Assembly: GCF_002291445.1 (NCBI RefSeq)
Contig: NZ_CP014137.1
Span: 4,340,001-4,404,000, forward strand
Length of the DNA stretch: 64,000 nucleotides
Origin: Brenneria goodwinii
GTDB lineage: Bacteria; Pseudomonadota; Gammaproteobacteria; Enterobacterales; Enterobacteriaceae
Direction: 5' to 3'
Part shown: positions 43,488-52,055 of the stretch, in pieces
How the letters are laid out: each line of letters begins with the position of its first letter
How positions within the stretch are numbered: the stretch's first letter is position 1
Made by a program: the position numbers and the translations under genes
The notes under the pieces: generated by a model
What the model saw: only the letters and a program-made list of their open reading frames with translations
Databases searched by the model: none
Told to the model about the DNA's origin: nothing

Positions 43488-44558
43488 ATGATTATGAAAA
43501 AGAAACCTGCTTCAGCTGCAACCGATAACCGTTCCAAAAACGATCCGACCTATCGGCGCGTGCGGCTTGAAGATATCGCGACAAGATGCGGCACTTCTCT
43601 TAGCACCGTTTCGCGCGCGCTGTCCGGCGATAAGGGGGTTAGCCCGGAGCTGAGAAGTAAAATTCAGGAGATGGCGCGTGCGGTGCGTTACACGCCGGCG
43701 CAGGAGATCAGCGGCAGCAAAATCGTTCTGGCGGCTTCTCAGGTGGCGATGCTGGATTATCACCGCTATCAGTTTAGCTGGTATGTGCTGCAGGGGCTGA
43801 AAGAGCGCGCCAAAATGCTCGACATAGAGATTGTTACTCATCCTTTGTCGGAAGCGGGCGCCTCTCAGTTGGCGGCGTTAATGGCGGATCCGTCGATTGG
43901 CGGTCTGCTGGCGTTGACGGTGGACGATCAGGAGATCCTGGATACCGTTGTTAGTCTGAATAAACCGGCGGTGCTGGTGAATAGCGACGATCCGCTGATG
44001 CGTTTGTCCAGCGTACTGCCTTGTAACCGTTCGGCCATGCGGCTTGCCGCCGATTATCTGGTGCAGCAGGGGCATCGCAATATTGTCTTCCTGACGCACC
44101 CGGGGCGCAGAACCATCGAGCAGCGTTTGGAAGGCTGGCGTGACGCCATGCTGCACCATCAGTTGCCGTGCGACGCCACGCAAGTGATTACGGTGTCCGA
44201 CTGGCTGCCGGAGCTGGCCGAGCAGGCGGTGGTGGACTACATGCAGCGGCATCAAACCTCGTTCAGCGCGATCTTATGCGCCAATGATAGCCTGGCGATT
44301 GGCGCCATCGGCGCGTTGAATAAGCTGGGCATTAAGGTTCCTGACGATATTTCCGTGATTGGCATGGACGATCTGCCGCAGGCGGAGTTCACCCAGCCCG
44401 AGCTGACAACGGTGCATTTGCCGGTTCAGGAGATCGGCGTGATCGCGCTGGAACTGCTGCAGGATATGATCGCCGGAACGGTGCAAATCCCCCGGCGAGT
44501 CGAGCTGGCCTGTTCGCTGATCGAGCGCCAGTCGGTGATGGCAAAGCGTCAGGATTAA
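43488..44558 (+). CDS. LacI-family transcriptional regulator
   Basis: 356 aa. An N-terminal extension of about 23 basic residues precedes the helix-turn-helix VRLEDIATRCGTSLSTVSRALSGDKGVSPELRSKI (about residues 24-60). The periplasmic-binding-like sensor domain has GHRNIVFLTHPGRRTIEQRLEGWRDAM and FSAILCANDSLAIGAIGALNKLGIKVPDDISVIGMDDL, the GalR/LacI pattern. No clear ribosome site precedes 43488, and ATG at 43494 is also possible. It probably controls the neighbouring uronide-type genes on both sides. Confidence 0.88.
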   Translation: MIMKKKPASAATDNRSKNDPTYRRVRLEDIATRCGTSLSTVSRALSGDKGVSPELRSKIQEMARAVRYTPAQEISGSKIVLAASQVAMLDYHRYQFSWYVLQGLKERAKMLDIEIVTHPLSEAGASQLAALMADPSIGGLLALTVDDQEILDTVVSLNKPAVLVNSDDPLMRLSSVLPCNRSAMRLAADYLVQQGHRNIVFLTHPGRRTIEQRLEGWRDAMLHHQLPCDATQVITVSDWLPELAEQAVVDYMQRHQTSFSAILCANDSLAIGAIGALNKLGIKVPDDISVIGMDDLPQAEFTQPELTTVHLPVQEIGVIALELLQDMIAGTVQIPRRVELACSLIERQSVMAKRQD

Positions 44559-44661
44559 AGGCCGCCCTGTTGCAATCACGGCGACCCTTCCCGCCGCTTG
44601 ATTCGACGCCGCGTTGGCCGACGAGGAACCACGCGGCGAGTTTGCTCCTCCCCCTGACAAG

Positions 44662-44996
44662 CTGTCTATTGGTCACATTTTTATGCGGACTCGGAGACAG
44701 TTTCGTGCGCTACAATACCGCCATTTTCATGCGACCTCGTCGCACACGCCCGACACGGGGCGGCTCACTCGCCGCTCGCCCCATGACCCCAGGCTTACGG
44801 CTGAAATTATGCCGCTACGCGGTGCCATCGATGTTCTCGACCGCTATTCGAGCCGCCAGTGACGCGTTCCCGACGCGGCACTGGCTCTCACCGCATCCAT
44901 GCGGCTCACTCGGCGGTCAAGTCCACCGCTGCATAATTTTTTACGCCGGGTAACGGCAAAGTCCGTCATAGCCCCTACATTTGTGTATAAGAACAG
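44662..44996 (-). mobile_element. 335-bp MITE-like element with Tn5/IS50-like ends, copy 2 (inverted)
   Basis: Opposite orientation to the copy at 31054. Its ends read CTGTCTATTGGTCACA (44662 inward) and, on the other strand from 44996, CTGTTCTTATACACA. CCCTGACAAG flanks both sides (44652-44661 and 44997-45006). Inside, AAATTATGC/GCATAATTT (44804-44812, 44931-44939) and a 31-nt hairpin of identical geometry to copy 1 (44855-44885) are kept with different bases. No transposase. It fills most of the 512-bp gap between the LacI and MFS genes. Confidence 0.85.
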
Positions 44997-45070
44997 CCCT
45001 GACAAGAGGGAGGTCGGGTGGTGGTCATTAATGGCCATATTTCGAACTTTGTCACCAGTCTGATATGGCG

Positions 45071-46357
45071 TTAGTCAAATTTGGCGCGATCCATTTTCGG
45101 CACCAGCAGCAGGTACATGACGCACCAGGCCAGCAGATACGCCACCGAACCAATCGCGAACAACCCCCAGTAGTTGCCGGACTCTTCCAGCACCGCGCCG
45201 ATAATCGTCGAGAACACCACGCTGCCGATCATACCGAAGGTGCTGCCGATACCCACCACCGAACCCACCGCCGCGTTCGGGAAGAGATCGGACACGCTGG
45301 TCAGCAAATTGGCGGACCATCCCTGATGCGCGGCGGCGGCAAGCCCGACGATGGCGACGGCGGCCCATAGGCTCTCCACCTGTGTTGCGGCGATGATCGG
45401 GATAACGGCGCAGGCGCAAATCAACATGGTTATTTTGCGCGCGTTGGCGGCGCTGACCCCTTTTCTCATCAACATGCCGGGAAGCCATCCCGCCCCCAGA
45501 CTCCCCACAATCGCGAACAGATAAATCGCAATGAGCGGCAGCCCCAGGCCGGCCATATTAATATCGCGCGTTTCGTTCAGCCATTTAGGCAGCCAGAACA
45601 GGAAGAACCACCAGATCGGGTCGGTCAGCATTTTCCCCAGCGCGAATGCCCAGAGCTGCCGATATCCCAGCAGTTTCGACCATTTAATCGAACTGGCGGC
45701 GACGGCCTCTTCCTTATCCTGATTGATCCAGGCCTGTTCCTGCGCGTTTGCCTTGTCTTCGGGTTTGCCGAAATATAACAACCAGGGAATAAGCCAGAGA
45801 AACCCGATGCCGCCCAGAATCAGGAAAGCGCCATGCCAGCCGTAGTGAATCGCCACCCAGGGAATAATAGCGGGGGAAATAACCACCGCGACGTTAACCG
45901 CAACGCCCAGGATGCCGGTCGCCAGCGTGCGTTCCTGCTTGGGATGCCAGGCGGAAATGGCTTTCATCGCGGCGGGGAAGTTCGCCGCCTCGCCGAAACC
46001 AAGCAGCACGCGCACCACGGCGAATCCGGCCACCGAACCCACGGCGGCGTGCAGCATGGCGGCGCCGCTCCAGATAATCATCGCGGCGGCATAGCTGATT
46101 TTGGTGCCGACCTTATCGATAATCCGGCCGCAGACTAAGGTGCCGATGCCATAAGCGATGGTAAACGCATTAACCAGCCAACTATATTCTATCTGTGACC
46201 AACCAATTTCTTTTTGCAATAGCGGGGCTAATAAACCGAGAACCTGCCGGTCCATGTAATTGACCGTCGTGGCGAATACCAGCATCGAACAGATAAACCA
46301 ACGATAATTACCCTTAGGCGTCGGGCTTTTTATTTCTATATTATTTTTCGTTTCCAT
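45071..46357 (-). CDS. MFS transporter, hexuronate/anion:cation symporter (ExuT-like)
   Basis: 428 aa, about 12 helices. VFATTVNYMDRQVLGLLAPLLQKEIGWSQIEYSWLVNAFTIAYGIGTLVCGRIIDKVGTK is the ExuT/GudP-type N-terminus, in which an asparagine-tyrosine-x-aspartate-arginine motif is typical of the ACS family. GEAANFPAAMKAISAWHPKQERTLATG is another hallmark. It probably imports a hexuronate or unsaturated digalacturonide-like compound, feeding the downstream 831-aa protein and GH105 enzyme. The gap to the next gene contains an ERIC repeat. Confidence 0.85.
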   Translation of the reverse strand: METKNNIEIKSPTPKGNYRWFICSMLVFATTVNYMDRQVLGLLAPLLQKEIGWSQIEYSWLVNAFTIAYGIGTLVCGRIIDKVGTKISYAAAMIIWSGAAMLHAAVGSVAGFAVVRVLLGFGEAANFPAAMKAISAWHPKQERTLATGILGVAVNVAVVISPAIIPWVAIHYGWHGAFLILGGIGFLWLIPWLLYFGKPEDKANAQEQAWINQDKEEAVAASSIKWSKLLGYRQLWAFALGKMLTDPIWWFFLFWLPKWLNETRDINMAGLGLPLIAIYLFAIVGSLGAGWLPGMLMRKGVSAANARKITMLICACAVIPIIAATQVESLWAAVAIVGLAAAAHQGWSANLLTSVSDLFPNAAVGSVVGIGSTFGMIGSVVFSTIIGAVLEESGNYWGLFAIGSVAYLLAWCVMYLLLVPKMDRAKFD

Positions 46358-46532
46358 AAAACTCTCCTGGTTGCTTATTTAATTACAAGCGGAGTATGAA
46401 AAAGCAGTAAAGATTCGCTTTTGGCGATGCGCAGGGTGAAAAACATCCCCCGAAATAAAAAGTCTTATTTCGGGACATTCACCTTAAGCAAGTTACTTTT
46501 TAATTCTGTGCGTTTTATACACAGTTATTAAA

Positions 46533-46723
46533 TATACTCGTCATACTTCAAGCTGCATGTGCGTTGGCTGCGCTCAGTCACCCGAATCACTTACCTGAGT
46601 AAGCTTATCGGGATTCCTTCCCTTGCCGCGTGACTCAGCCTGTGGCTTCGCCCCTTCGGGGCCAGCGCAAGCGCTGTTCAAAACGCCATGTGTTTTGTCC
46701 TGCAACTCGAATTATTTAGAGTA
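46533..46723. repeat. ERIC element with ~64-bp internal insertion
   Basis: The ends TATACTCGTCATACTTCAAG and CTGCAACTCGAATTATTTAG, and the centre CACTTACCTGAGTAAGCTTATCGGGATTC, identify an enterobacterial repetitive intergenic consensus element (usual length about 127 bp). An extra segment with hairpins GCCCC-TTC-GGGGC and AGCGC/GCGCT lies near the right end, a known type of ERIC variant. It lies between the MFS gene and the 831-aa gene (477-bp gap, otherwise without a gene). Confidence 0.88.
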
Positions 46724-46834
46724 CAGACAGCTGTTAATCATTATTAATTATTTTCATAATAATCTCCTGGCTGCGATATCCTGTAAGATAGGCAGTAAAC
46801 GTGGATTATGATTAATGACTCTTTACAGTTAAGT

Positions 46835-49330
46835 TTATTTTAATTCCTTGCTTTCACCCTGTATCGTCCACGTTTGCGGATCGATAATTCTGTTTTCGGC
46901 CTGAACGCGTCCGTCGGCAAAGAAAATAACCTGACCATAAAGCGGATCGTTTATTAATAAATCGCCATTGTCTTTTTCACTGACGGACAGCGAATGAAAA
47001 TGCTTGGTGAAATCGGTAAGCTGCGTTATCGCGCTATCATCGCACAGGCGAATGACCCAGCGATTTTGACGACCCGTTAGCCGGACTTCGCAATTTTTTG
47101 TCGGCCCCTGCGTCACCACCTCGAACGCTTTATTACCAAACAGCAGCGCCATCCCGTTGCCGCCGCGTATCGCAATGCGGTTATCGGTTATTTCAACCCG
47201 ATCAAAGTTTTCCAACGGCAGCCAGGCGTGAGAGAAATCGGGCTGGCCGTCATGAATATTGAAATCCAGCACGGCAAGGCCACGGTATTGTTGAACGCGG
47301 GGTAACGTACCGCATCCGCCCCAGTAGGAGGGGCGTCCGAATCCCGCCTGTATGGTTTCCCCCGGATGGTTGATCCAGATTTGCGCCTCCGGGTTATCGC
47401 CCAGGCGCAGATGCATCGGCGATTCCTGATATCCCCATTCTCCCCAGCGATAGTTGGCGATGGATCCCATGGCGATATCACGGGTTTTATAGTGATACAG
47501 TTTGGCGATGCGGTTCGCGCCCTGGGCGAAACACCATTCCAGCGCGTGCTCCCCCTGATAAGTCGCAATGTCCTGTAGCGCCGGAGAGACGCTGATGCGC
47601 CGGTCCCGCAGCAATAACGCCAGTTGGGGCAGCACATGGAAACGGCAGCCATAGCCGCCTTTTCCCCACAGCAGCCGGGCAATGGCGGAAAGCTCCAGCG
47701 AACGTCCGGCGCGTAAGGTATGTTCGTAGGAGCGCCCCTGCGAGGCGGTCAGAATACCCTGATGAGATGAACGGGCGATCTGCTCGATCAAACGTTCAAT
47801 GGCGTGACGGGCGCGTTTTACGATAACCGGGTTATCCGCCAGCGCGGTCAGCGCGGTCAGCCCTTTCAGATCGATGGGGAAATAGGGCGCGGAGTTCCAT
47901 TCGGCCATTTCATACTGTTCAAAATGGTCGAGCCATTCGCTGATGCGCTGTTCGCCGACCCGCGCTTGTTCCGCACCGCTGCGTCCCGATCTGACGAACG
48001 TCGCATGCGGGAAAAAACTGCCGGCGATATAAGCGGCGGTGTGGAATAACAGGGCATGGTTCTCCGAGAAGTACCATTGAACATCATTGCCGGGTTCATC
48101 CATCCAGTAGCGGAAATTCAAAATGGCGTCATCAATGCTCTGGCGCGTCGAGGGGTTAATCGCTTCGCTAAACTTGATGCGGCACCACAGCAGCGGCACC
48201 AGCGTAAAGTCGGCGCAGTCGTGGCAATCAAAGACGGAGGGCAACACCGCTGCCAGCATTGCGTCCGTTTCCCGGCCTGAAAGCCCGCAAGCCAGGCGCG
48301 CCAGCGCTTTCACGCTGCTCATTTCGCCGGATTCCGCGACCGTCGTCAGCGCCTCTTCGATGCGTTCAACCAGCGTGGCGGGAACCTCTTGCTGCCGATC
48401 CGCATGCCATATTTCCACGCCGATATTACGGCTGGCGCTGAATTCGCCGGATTGCAGGGTAATAATGAAGTTTCTGAAGTCCGCCGGAATTTGCCCGGTT
48501 GCCGCCAACGTAAGGCGCTGTTCGCCTTTTTTGATGGCGGATGTCAGTAACACCGGCTCATCGAGAGAAATAAAATCGCCGATGACCTTACAACTTACCT
48601 GAAGATCCTCTGTCGCCGCCTCGGCGAACTCAATGGCGATGTCGCCGGTAAAATACGCGCAATGGCTGAACGCCATGCCTTCAAGCATATTTTCTATTTT
48701 TTCCACCCGTTGCGGCGCAATAGGGACGGGCAGCGCGACGGATGCGCCGGCGCCGGAGAGATAATCCAGTTGGAAAAAGAAGCGAATATCGCGCTCGGCA
48801 AGATCGTCGAAATAGATGACGATCTCATTCAGCCCTTTATTCAAAGGGATGGCGACATCGATACTGCTCTCCAGATTACGCTGATAGCGGGCGCTCCAGG
48901 CCGCTTCTTTGCCGTTGGCAAAGAGTATTGCGCCGCCGCAGGTGATTAGCCGGAATACCGCTTCGCCCTGCTTATCGGCCTGAATAAAGGTTCTCGCCCA
49001 TGCGCCGACGCGCGTTGGCCGGAACCAGAATCCTGATAGGTCGACACGGTCTGAGCCAAACGGCAGCCACCACCGTTCCGGGCGGCATTCGCTTAAGGGC
49101 ACCGGGCGTTTCCCGGCGAATTTTTCTGAAAAATCGGAACGGCAGGGATAAGTATGCGGGATGAAATTCTTGTGTTTACTCAGGAAGAAAAAGGGATCCA
49201 TATTCCCCTGCATCGGGCGATCGGCAACGTCATAGCGTTGCTCCGTTATGTTGGACAGTTGCCAATAACGCACGGCGTCGCCATCGGCCAGCCGACGTTC
49301 GCTGAAATAAGTTTCTGGATTATTAATCAT
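46835..49330 (-). CDS. 831-aa protein of unknown family, probable uronide-oligosaccharide enzyme
   Basis: No signal peptide or membrane segment is seen, so it should be cytoplasmic. Three parts can be guessed: an N-terminal beta-rich region (to about residue 300; GFWFRPTRVGAWARTFIQADKQGEAVFRLITCGGAILFANGKEAAW resembles a carbohydrate-binding sandwich); a helical middle (about 320-600; repeated helices with WYFSENHALLFHTAAYIAGSFFP), like an (alpha/alpha)6 toroid; and a C-terminal beta region (YRWGEWGYQESPMHLRLGDNPEAQIWINHPGE). This order resembles heparinase-II/III-like lyases or toroid hydrolases, but I recognise no specific family. The GH105 gene 94 bp upstream and the MFS gene suggest work on imported rhamnogalacturonan or glucuronan fragments. 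Confidence 0.7.
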   Translation of the reverse strand: MINNPETYFSERRLADGDAVRYWQLSNITEQRYDVADRPMQGNMDPFFFLSKHKNFIPHTYPCRSDFSEKFAGKRPVPLSECRPERWWLPFGSDRVDLSGFWFRPTRVGAWARTFIQADKQGEAVFRLITCGGAILFANGKEAAWSARYQRNLESSIDVAIPLNKGLNEIVIYFDDLAERDIRFFFQLDYLSGAGASVALPVPIAPQRVEKIENMLEGMAFSHCAYFTGDIAIEFAEAATEDLQVSCKVIGDFISLDEPVLLTSAIKKGEQRLTLAATGQIPADFRNFIITLQSGEFSASRNIGVEIWHADRQQEVPATLVERIEEALTTVAESGEMSSVKALARLACGLSGRETDAMLAAVLPSVFDCHDCADFTLVPLLWCRIKFSEAINPSTRQSIDDAILNFRYWMDEPGNDVQWYFSENHALLFHTAAYIAGSFFPHATFVRSGRSGAEQARVGEQRISEWLDHFEQYEMAEWNSAPYFPIDLKGLTALTALADNPVIVKRARHAIERLIEQIARSSHQGILTASQGRSYEHTLRAGRSLELSAIARLLWGKGGYGCRFHVLPQLALLLRDRRISVSPALQDIATYQGEHALEWCFAQGANRIAKLYHYKTRDIAMGSIANYRWGEWGYQESPMHLRLGDNPEAQIWINHPGETIQAGFGRPSYWGGCGTLPRVQQYRGLAVLDFNIHDGQPDFSHAWLPLENFDRVEITDNRIAIRGGNGMALLFGNKAFEVVTQGPTKNCEVRLTGRQNRWVIRLCDDSAITQLTDFTKHFHSLSVSEKDNGDLLINDPLYGQVIFFADGRVQAENRIIDPQTWTIQGESKELK

Positions 49331-49424
49331 AATAATATTCCCCTGATTACAGAGTGTTTAACAGTAGGGTGGATCAATGCCAACGGGTTTTATCGATTCG
49401 GCGCCGTGCTATTTGTCGTTGTCT

Positions 49425-50507
49425 CTATTCCTGATGTTCACGAATGCCTTCGGTCAGGCACAATATGGCTAATGCCTGGCCGTAACCGGTGGGCTGAATA
49501 GGAATATCTTTATAAAATTGCAGCGTTTTACCCATGCGGGTGCCGTAAGAAACGTTGCCTACCGTTCCGTCTTGATCGATGTTGTCGCATACCGCCTGTA
49601 GCGCGCGTAATCCGGCCTGACGCCAGGCGTCGCCGCCGATACCCAGGCGCGCGCCCTTCAGCAATCCGTAACCGAAACCGGCGGTGGCGGAGATTTCTTC
49701 ATAGGAGTCGGGGTGATCCAGCAGGGTATGCCATGCGCCGCTGGATGTCTGTAGGTTGAGCAATGTATTGACCTGGGTTTGCAGACACCCCAGCAGGTAT
49801 TGTTGTACCCCGGGATCCAGCTCCGCGAGTTCAATAAACTCAAGGATACCTACCGTGATCCAGGAATTACCCCTGGCCCAACGGGCGCGCGCAAAATTAT
49901 TTTTTTCTTTGAAACTCCAGCCGTGAAACCACAGCCCGGTTTCAGGATCGTTTAAATAACGGGCATGGAGTAAAAATTGCCGCACCGCCTCCGCGACTAA
50001 TTCTTTACGACCGGATACCGTACCGTAATGAGCCAGAAACAGAACGACCATAAATAACGTGTCATCCCACAATTCCATGTCATTAACGCCATCGGAAACA
50101 ATATGCTGGAATCCCATTTCCGGCGTTCTTGGTAATTCATTGATTACGCGATTGGCCCAGCTATCGAGAATTTCCTGATAGCGGGGATTTTTGGTGTGCG
50201 CCCAGAAAAGAGAAAGCGGCAGCATCGGCGCCGTGGTATTAACGTTCAGTTTCGGCAGTCCGGCATTAAATTGTTTTTCGAACCAGCGTTCAATAAGTTG
50301 ATAAATATCTTCTCGTTTGGTGAATTCCCATAGTCTTACCAATCCGTAAATACCGACGCCCTGCGGCCATTCCCAACTATCAAAAGAAATATAGTCGCCT
50401 GGCGTGCCGTCAAGATTGGGTTCCTGAAAACGTCCCTGATTTTTTAACCCGGTCATTCCGGTTAATAGAGCATTAAGCTGAGCCTGTAAATCTACGTTGT
50501 TAAGCAT
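49425..50507 (-). CDS. GH105 unsaturated rhamnogalacturonyl/glucuronyl hydrolase
   Basis: 360 aa, the size of YteR/YesR enzymes. Family features are SWEWPQGVGIYGLVRLWE, VNDMELWDDTLFMVVLFLAHYG with the catalytic aspartate region, GLWFHGWSFKEKNNFARARWARGNSWITVGILEF, and SSGAWHTLLDHPDSYEEISATAGFGYGLLKG. GH105 enzymes hydrate the 4,5-unsaturated uronic acid left by pectate or rhamnogalacturonan lyases and so release the sugar. No signal peptide, so it acts in the cytoplasm. It is the first gene of the leftward set including the 831-aa and MFS genes. Confidence 0.9.
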   Translation of the reverse strand: MLNNVDLQAQLNALLTGMTGLKNQGRFQEPNLDGTPGDYISFDSWEWPQGVGIYGLVRLWEFTKREDIYQLIERWFEKQFNAGLPKLNVNTTAPMLPLSLFWAHTKNPRYQEILDSWANRVINELPRTPEMGFQHIVSDGVNDMELWDDTLFMVVLFLAHYGTVSGRKELVAEAVRQFLLHARYLNDPETGLWFHGWSFKEKNNFARARWARGNSWITVGILEFIELAELDPGVQQYLLGCLQTQVNTLLNLQTSSGAWHTLLDHPDSYEEISATAGFGYGLLKGARLGIGGDAWRQAGLRALQAVCDNIDQDGTVGNVSYGTRMGKTLQFYKDIPIQPTGYGQALAILCLTEGIREHQE

Positions 50508-50953
50508 GGGTCATCCACCGTGTAGAGAAGTAATACAAATCGATGCTGAAATGTGCTGTCGATATAATCACCAATGATTTTTTTGCGCAATACGAAAAAA
50601 ATTTGCGCTTTTGTTTTGTGATGCAGTTAAAAAAACGCAGGGCGTTTTTCAATCTTACGCCGTAACGGCCCGAAGGACGGCAGGCGCGCCCGCGGTAAAA
50701 AAGCGCGGTTTATCCCGGAGAAGGCACAAGAAAGGTGTTGATATATAAGGTATGACTGGCGGAGGGGGGATAGGGACAAGAGACAAACGAGGCCGTTATC
50801 GCCGCCTTCAGGCCGCCGACAACGGCCGATTTTCGACGCGCACGGGGATGAGGTTCCCACCGAGACGCCTCATCCCCGTGGCCGGCCGGTGTGTCTCGAT
50901 CGATCATCAATTCCAAGGCTGCCAGCGCAGCCTTGTCTGTATGGCGCCGACTC
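50508..50953. other. Gap between GH105 and ghrB genes, with a 13-bp hairpin
   Basis: No gene is seen. CACGGGGATGAGG (50841-50853) pairs perfectly with CCTCATCCCCGTG (50868-50880), about 75 bp after the ghrB stop; it is a probable terminator for ghrB, though without a T-run. The part near 50508-50640 is AT-rich and should hold the GH105 promoter. Confidence 0.6.
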
Positions 50954-51919
50954 TTATTTTTTCAGCACCTGCGGGTTAACGCAGTTTTCTTTTACCTGGC
51001 CGTTCAGGGCGGCGATCAGGTTGTCGACGGCGCAGGCCGCCATCGCGTAGCGCGTTTCATGGGTGGCTGAACCGATGTGGGGCAAGGCCACCACGTTCGG
51101 CAGGCGTAACAGCGGGGAGTCAACCGACAGCGGCTCCTTGGCGAAAACGTCCAGACCGGCGGCGTGGATGGTGCCGTTAGTCAACGCGTCGATCAGCGCG
51201 CTTTCGTCTACGACGGCGCCGCGACCGATATTAATCAGGATCGCGCTGGGCTTCATCTTCGCCAACTGCTCACGGCCGATCAGGTTATGAGTTTCGGCCG
51301 TCAGCGGCAGGGTGATGCACAGAAAATCGGCTTCCGCCAGCAGGCTATCCAGGTCGCAATAGCGGGCGTTAAAGCGTGTTTCGGCTTCAGGATGATGATG
51401 GCGCGCGTTGTACAGCACCGGCATACTGAACCCCAAATGCGCGCGCTGCGCCACGGCCAGACCAATGCGTCCCATACCGAGAATACCGATGGTTTTATGA
51501 TGGACATCCGAGCCGTACCAGTCGCTGCCGATCCCTTCTTGCCACTCGCCGGCTTTGACTCTTTCGGCCACTTCCACCACCCGGCGAGCGCTGCTCAACA
51601 TCAACGCCAGCACGGTATCCGCCACCGTTTCGGTTAATACCGTGGGCGTGTGCATGAGGATAACGCCTTTTTCGTTCAGCGCCGCGACATCAAAATTGTC
51701 ATACCCGACGGAAATGGTAGAGGCTGCGCGCAGGCGTGGGCTGCGTTGCAGAAAGGCTTTATCCACTTTACCGCCTGAACCGATGATCCCCTCGGCCTGA
51801 GCCAGAGCCGGATGATCCTCTGAGGGAAAATCGTCCAGTTCGGTGACGGTAAAGTGTTGATCTAAACGGGAACGTAAATCATCAGGGATATTTTTATACA
51901 GAATAACGCTTGGTTTCAT
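50954..51919 (-). CDS. ghrB: Glyoxylate/hydroxypyruvate/2-ketogluconate reductase GhrB
   Basis: 321 aa against 324 in E. coli. MKPSVILYKNIPDDLRSRLDQHFTV matches E. coli GhrB closely, as do STISVGYDNFDV, HTPTVLTETVADTVLALMLSSARRVVEVAERVKAGEW and the C-terminal VALPHIGSATHETRYAMAACAVDNLI. The NAD(P)-binding motif is GMGRIGLAVAQRAH. Catalytic Arg, Glu and His lie in NIGRGAVVDE, FAKEPL and PHIGSATHETR. ATG at 51919 has CGGAG upstream; a longer frame to 52135 is not used. It reduces glyoxylate, hydroxypyruvate and 2-keto-D-gluconate. Confidence 0.95.
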   Translation of the reverse strand: MKPSVILYKNIPDDLRSRLDQHFTVTELDDFPSEDHPALAQAEGIIGSGGKVDKAFLQRSPRLRAASTISVGYDNFDVAALNEKGVILMHTPTVLTETVADTVLALMLSSARRVVEVAERVKAGEWQEGIGSDWYGSDVHHKTIGILGMGRIGLAVAQRAHLGFSMPVLYNARHHHPEAETRFNARYCDLDSLLAEADFLCITLPLTAETHNLIGREQLAKMKPSAILINIGRGAVVDESALIDALTNGTIHAAGLDVFAKEPLSVDSPLLRLPNVVALPHIGSATHETRYAMAACAVDNLIAALNGQVKENCVNPQVLKK

Positions 51920-52055
51920 CGCGAACTCCGGCAAATTAGGGAGAGTAAAGCATCCATAGCTGATGGCATCATCGTGCGGCCGGTAAGATACGGCCGGCCG
52001 CACGATATAGTATGCATGATGAAATAATAAAATTAGCAGAAAAAGTAAATCGCCA

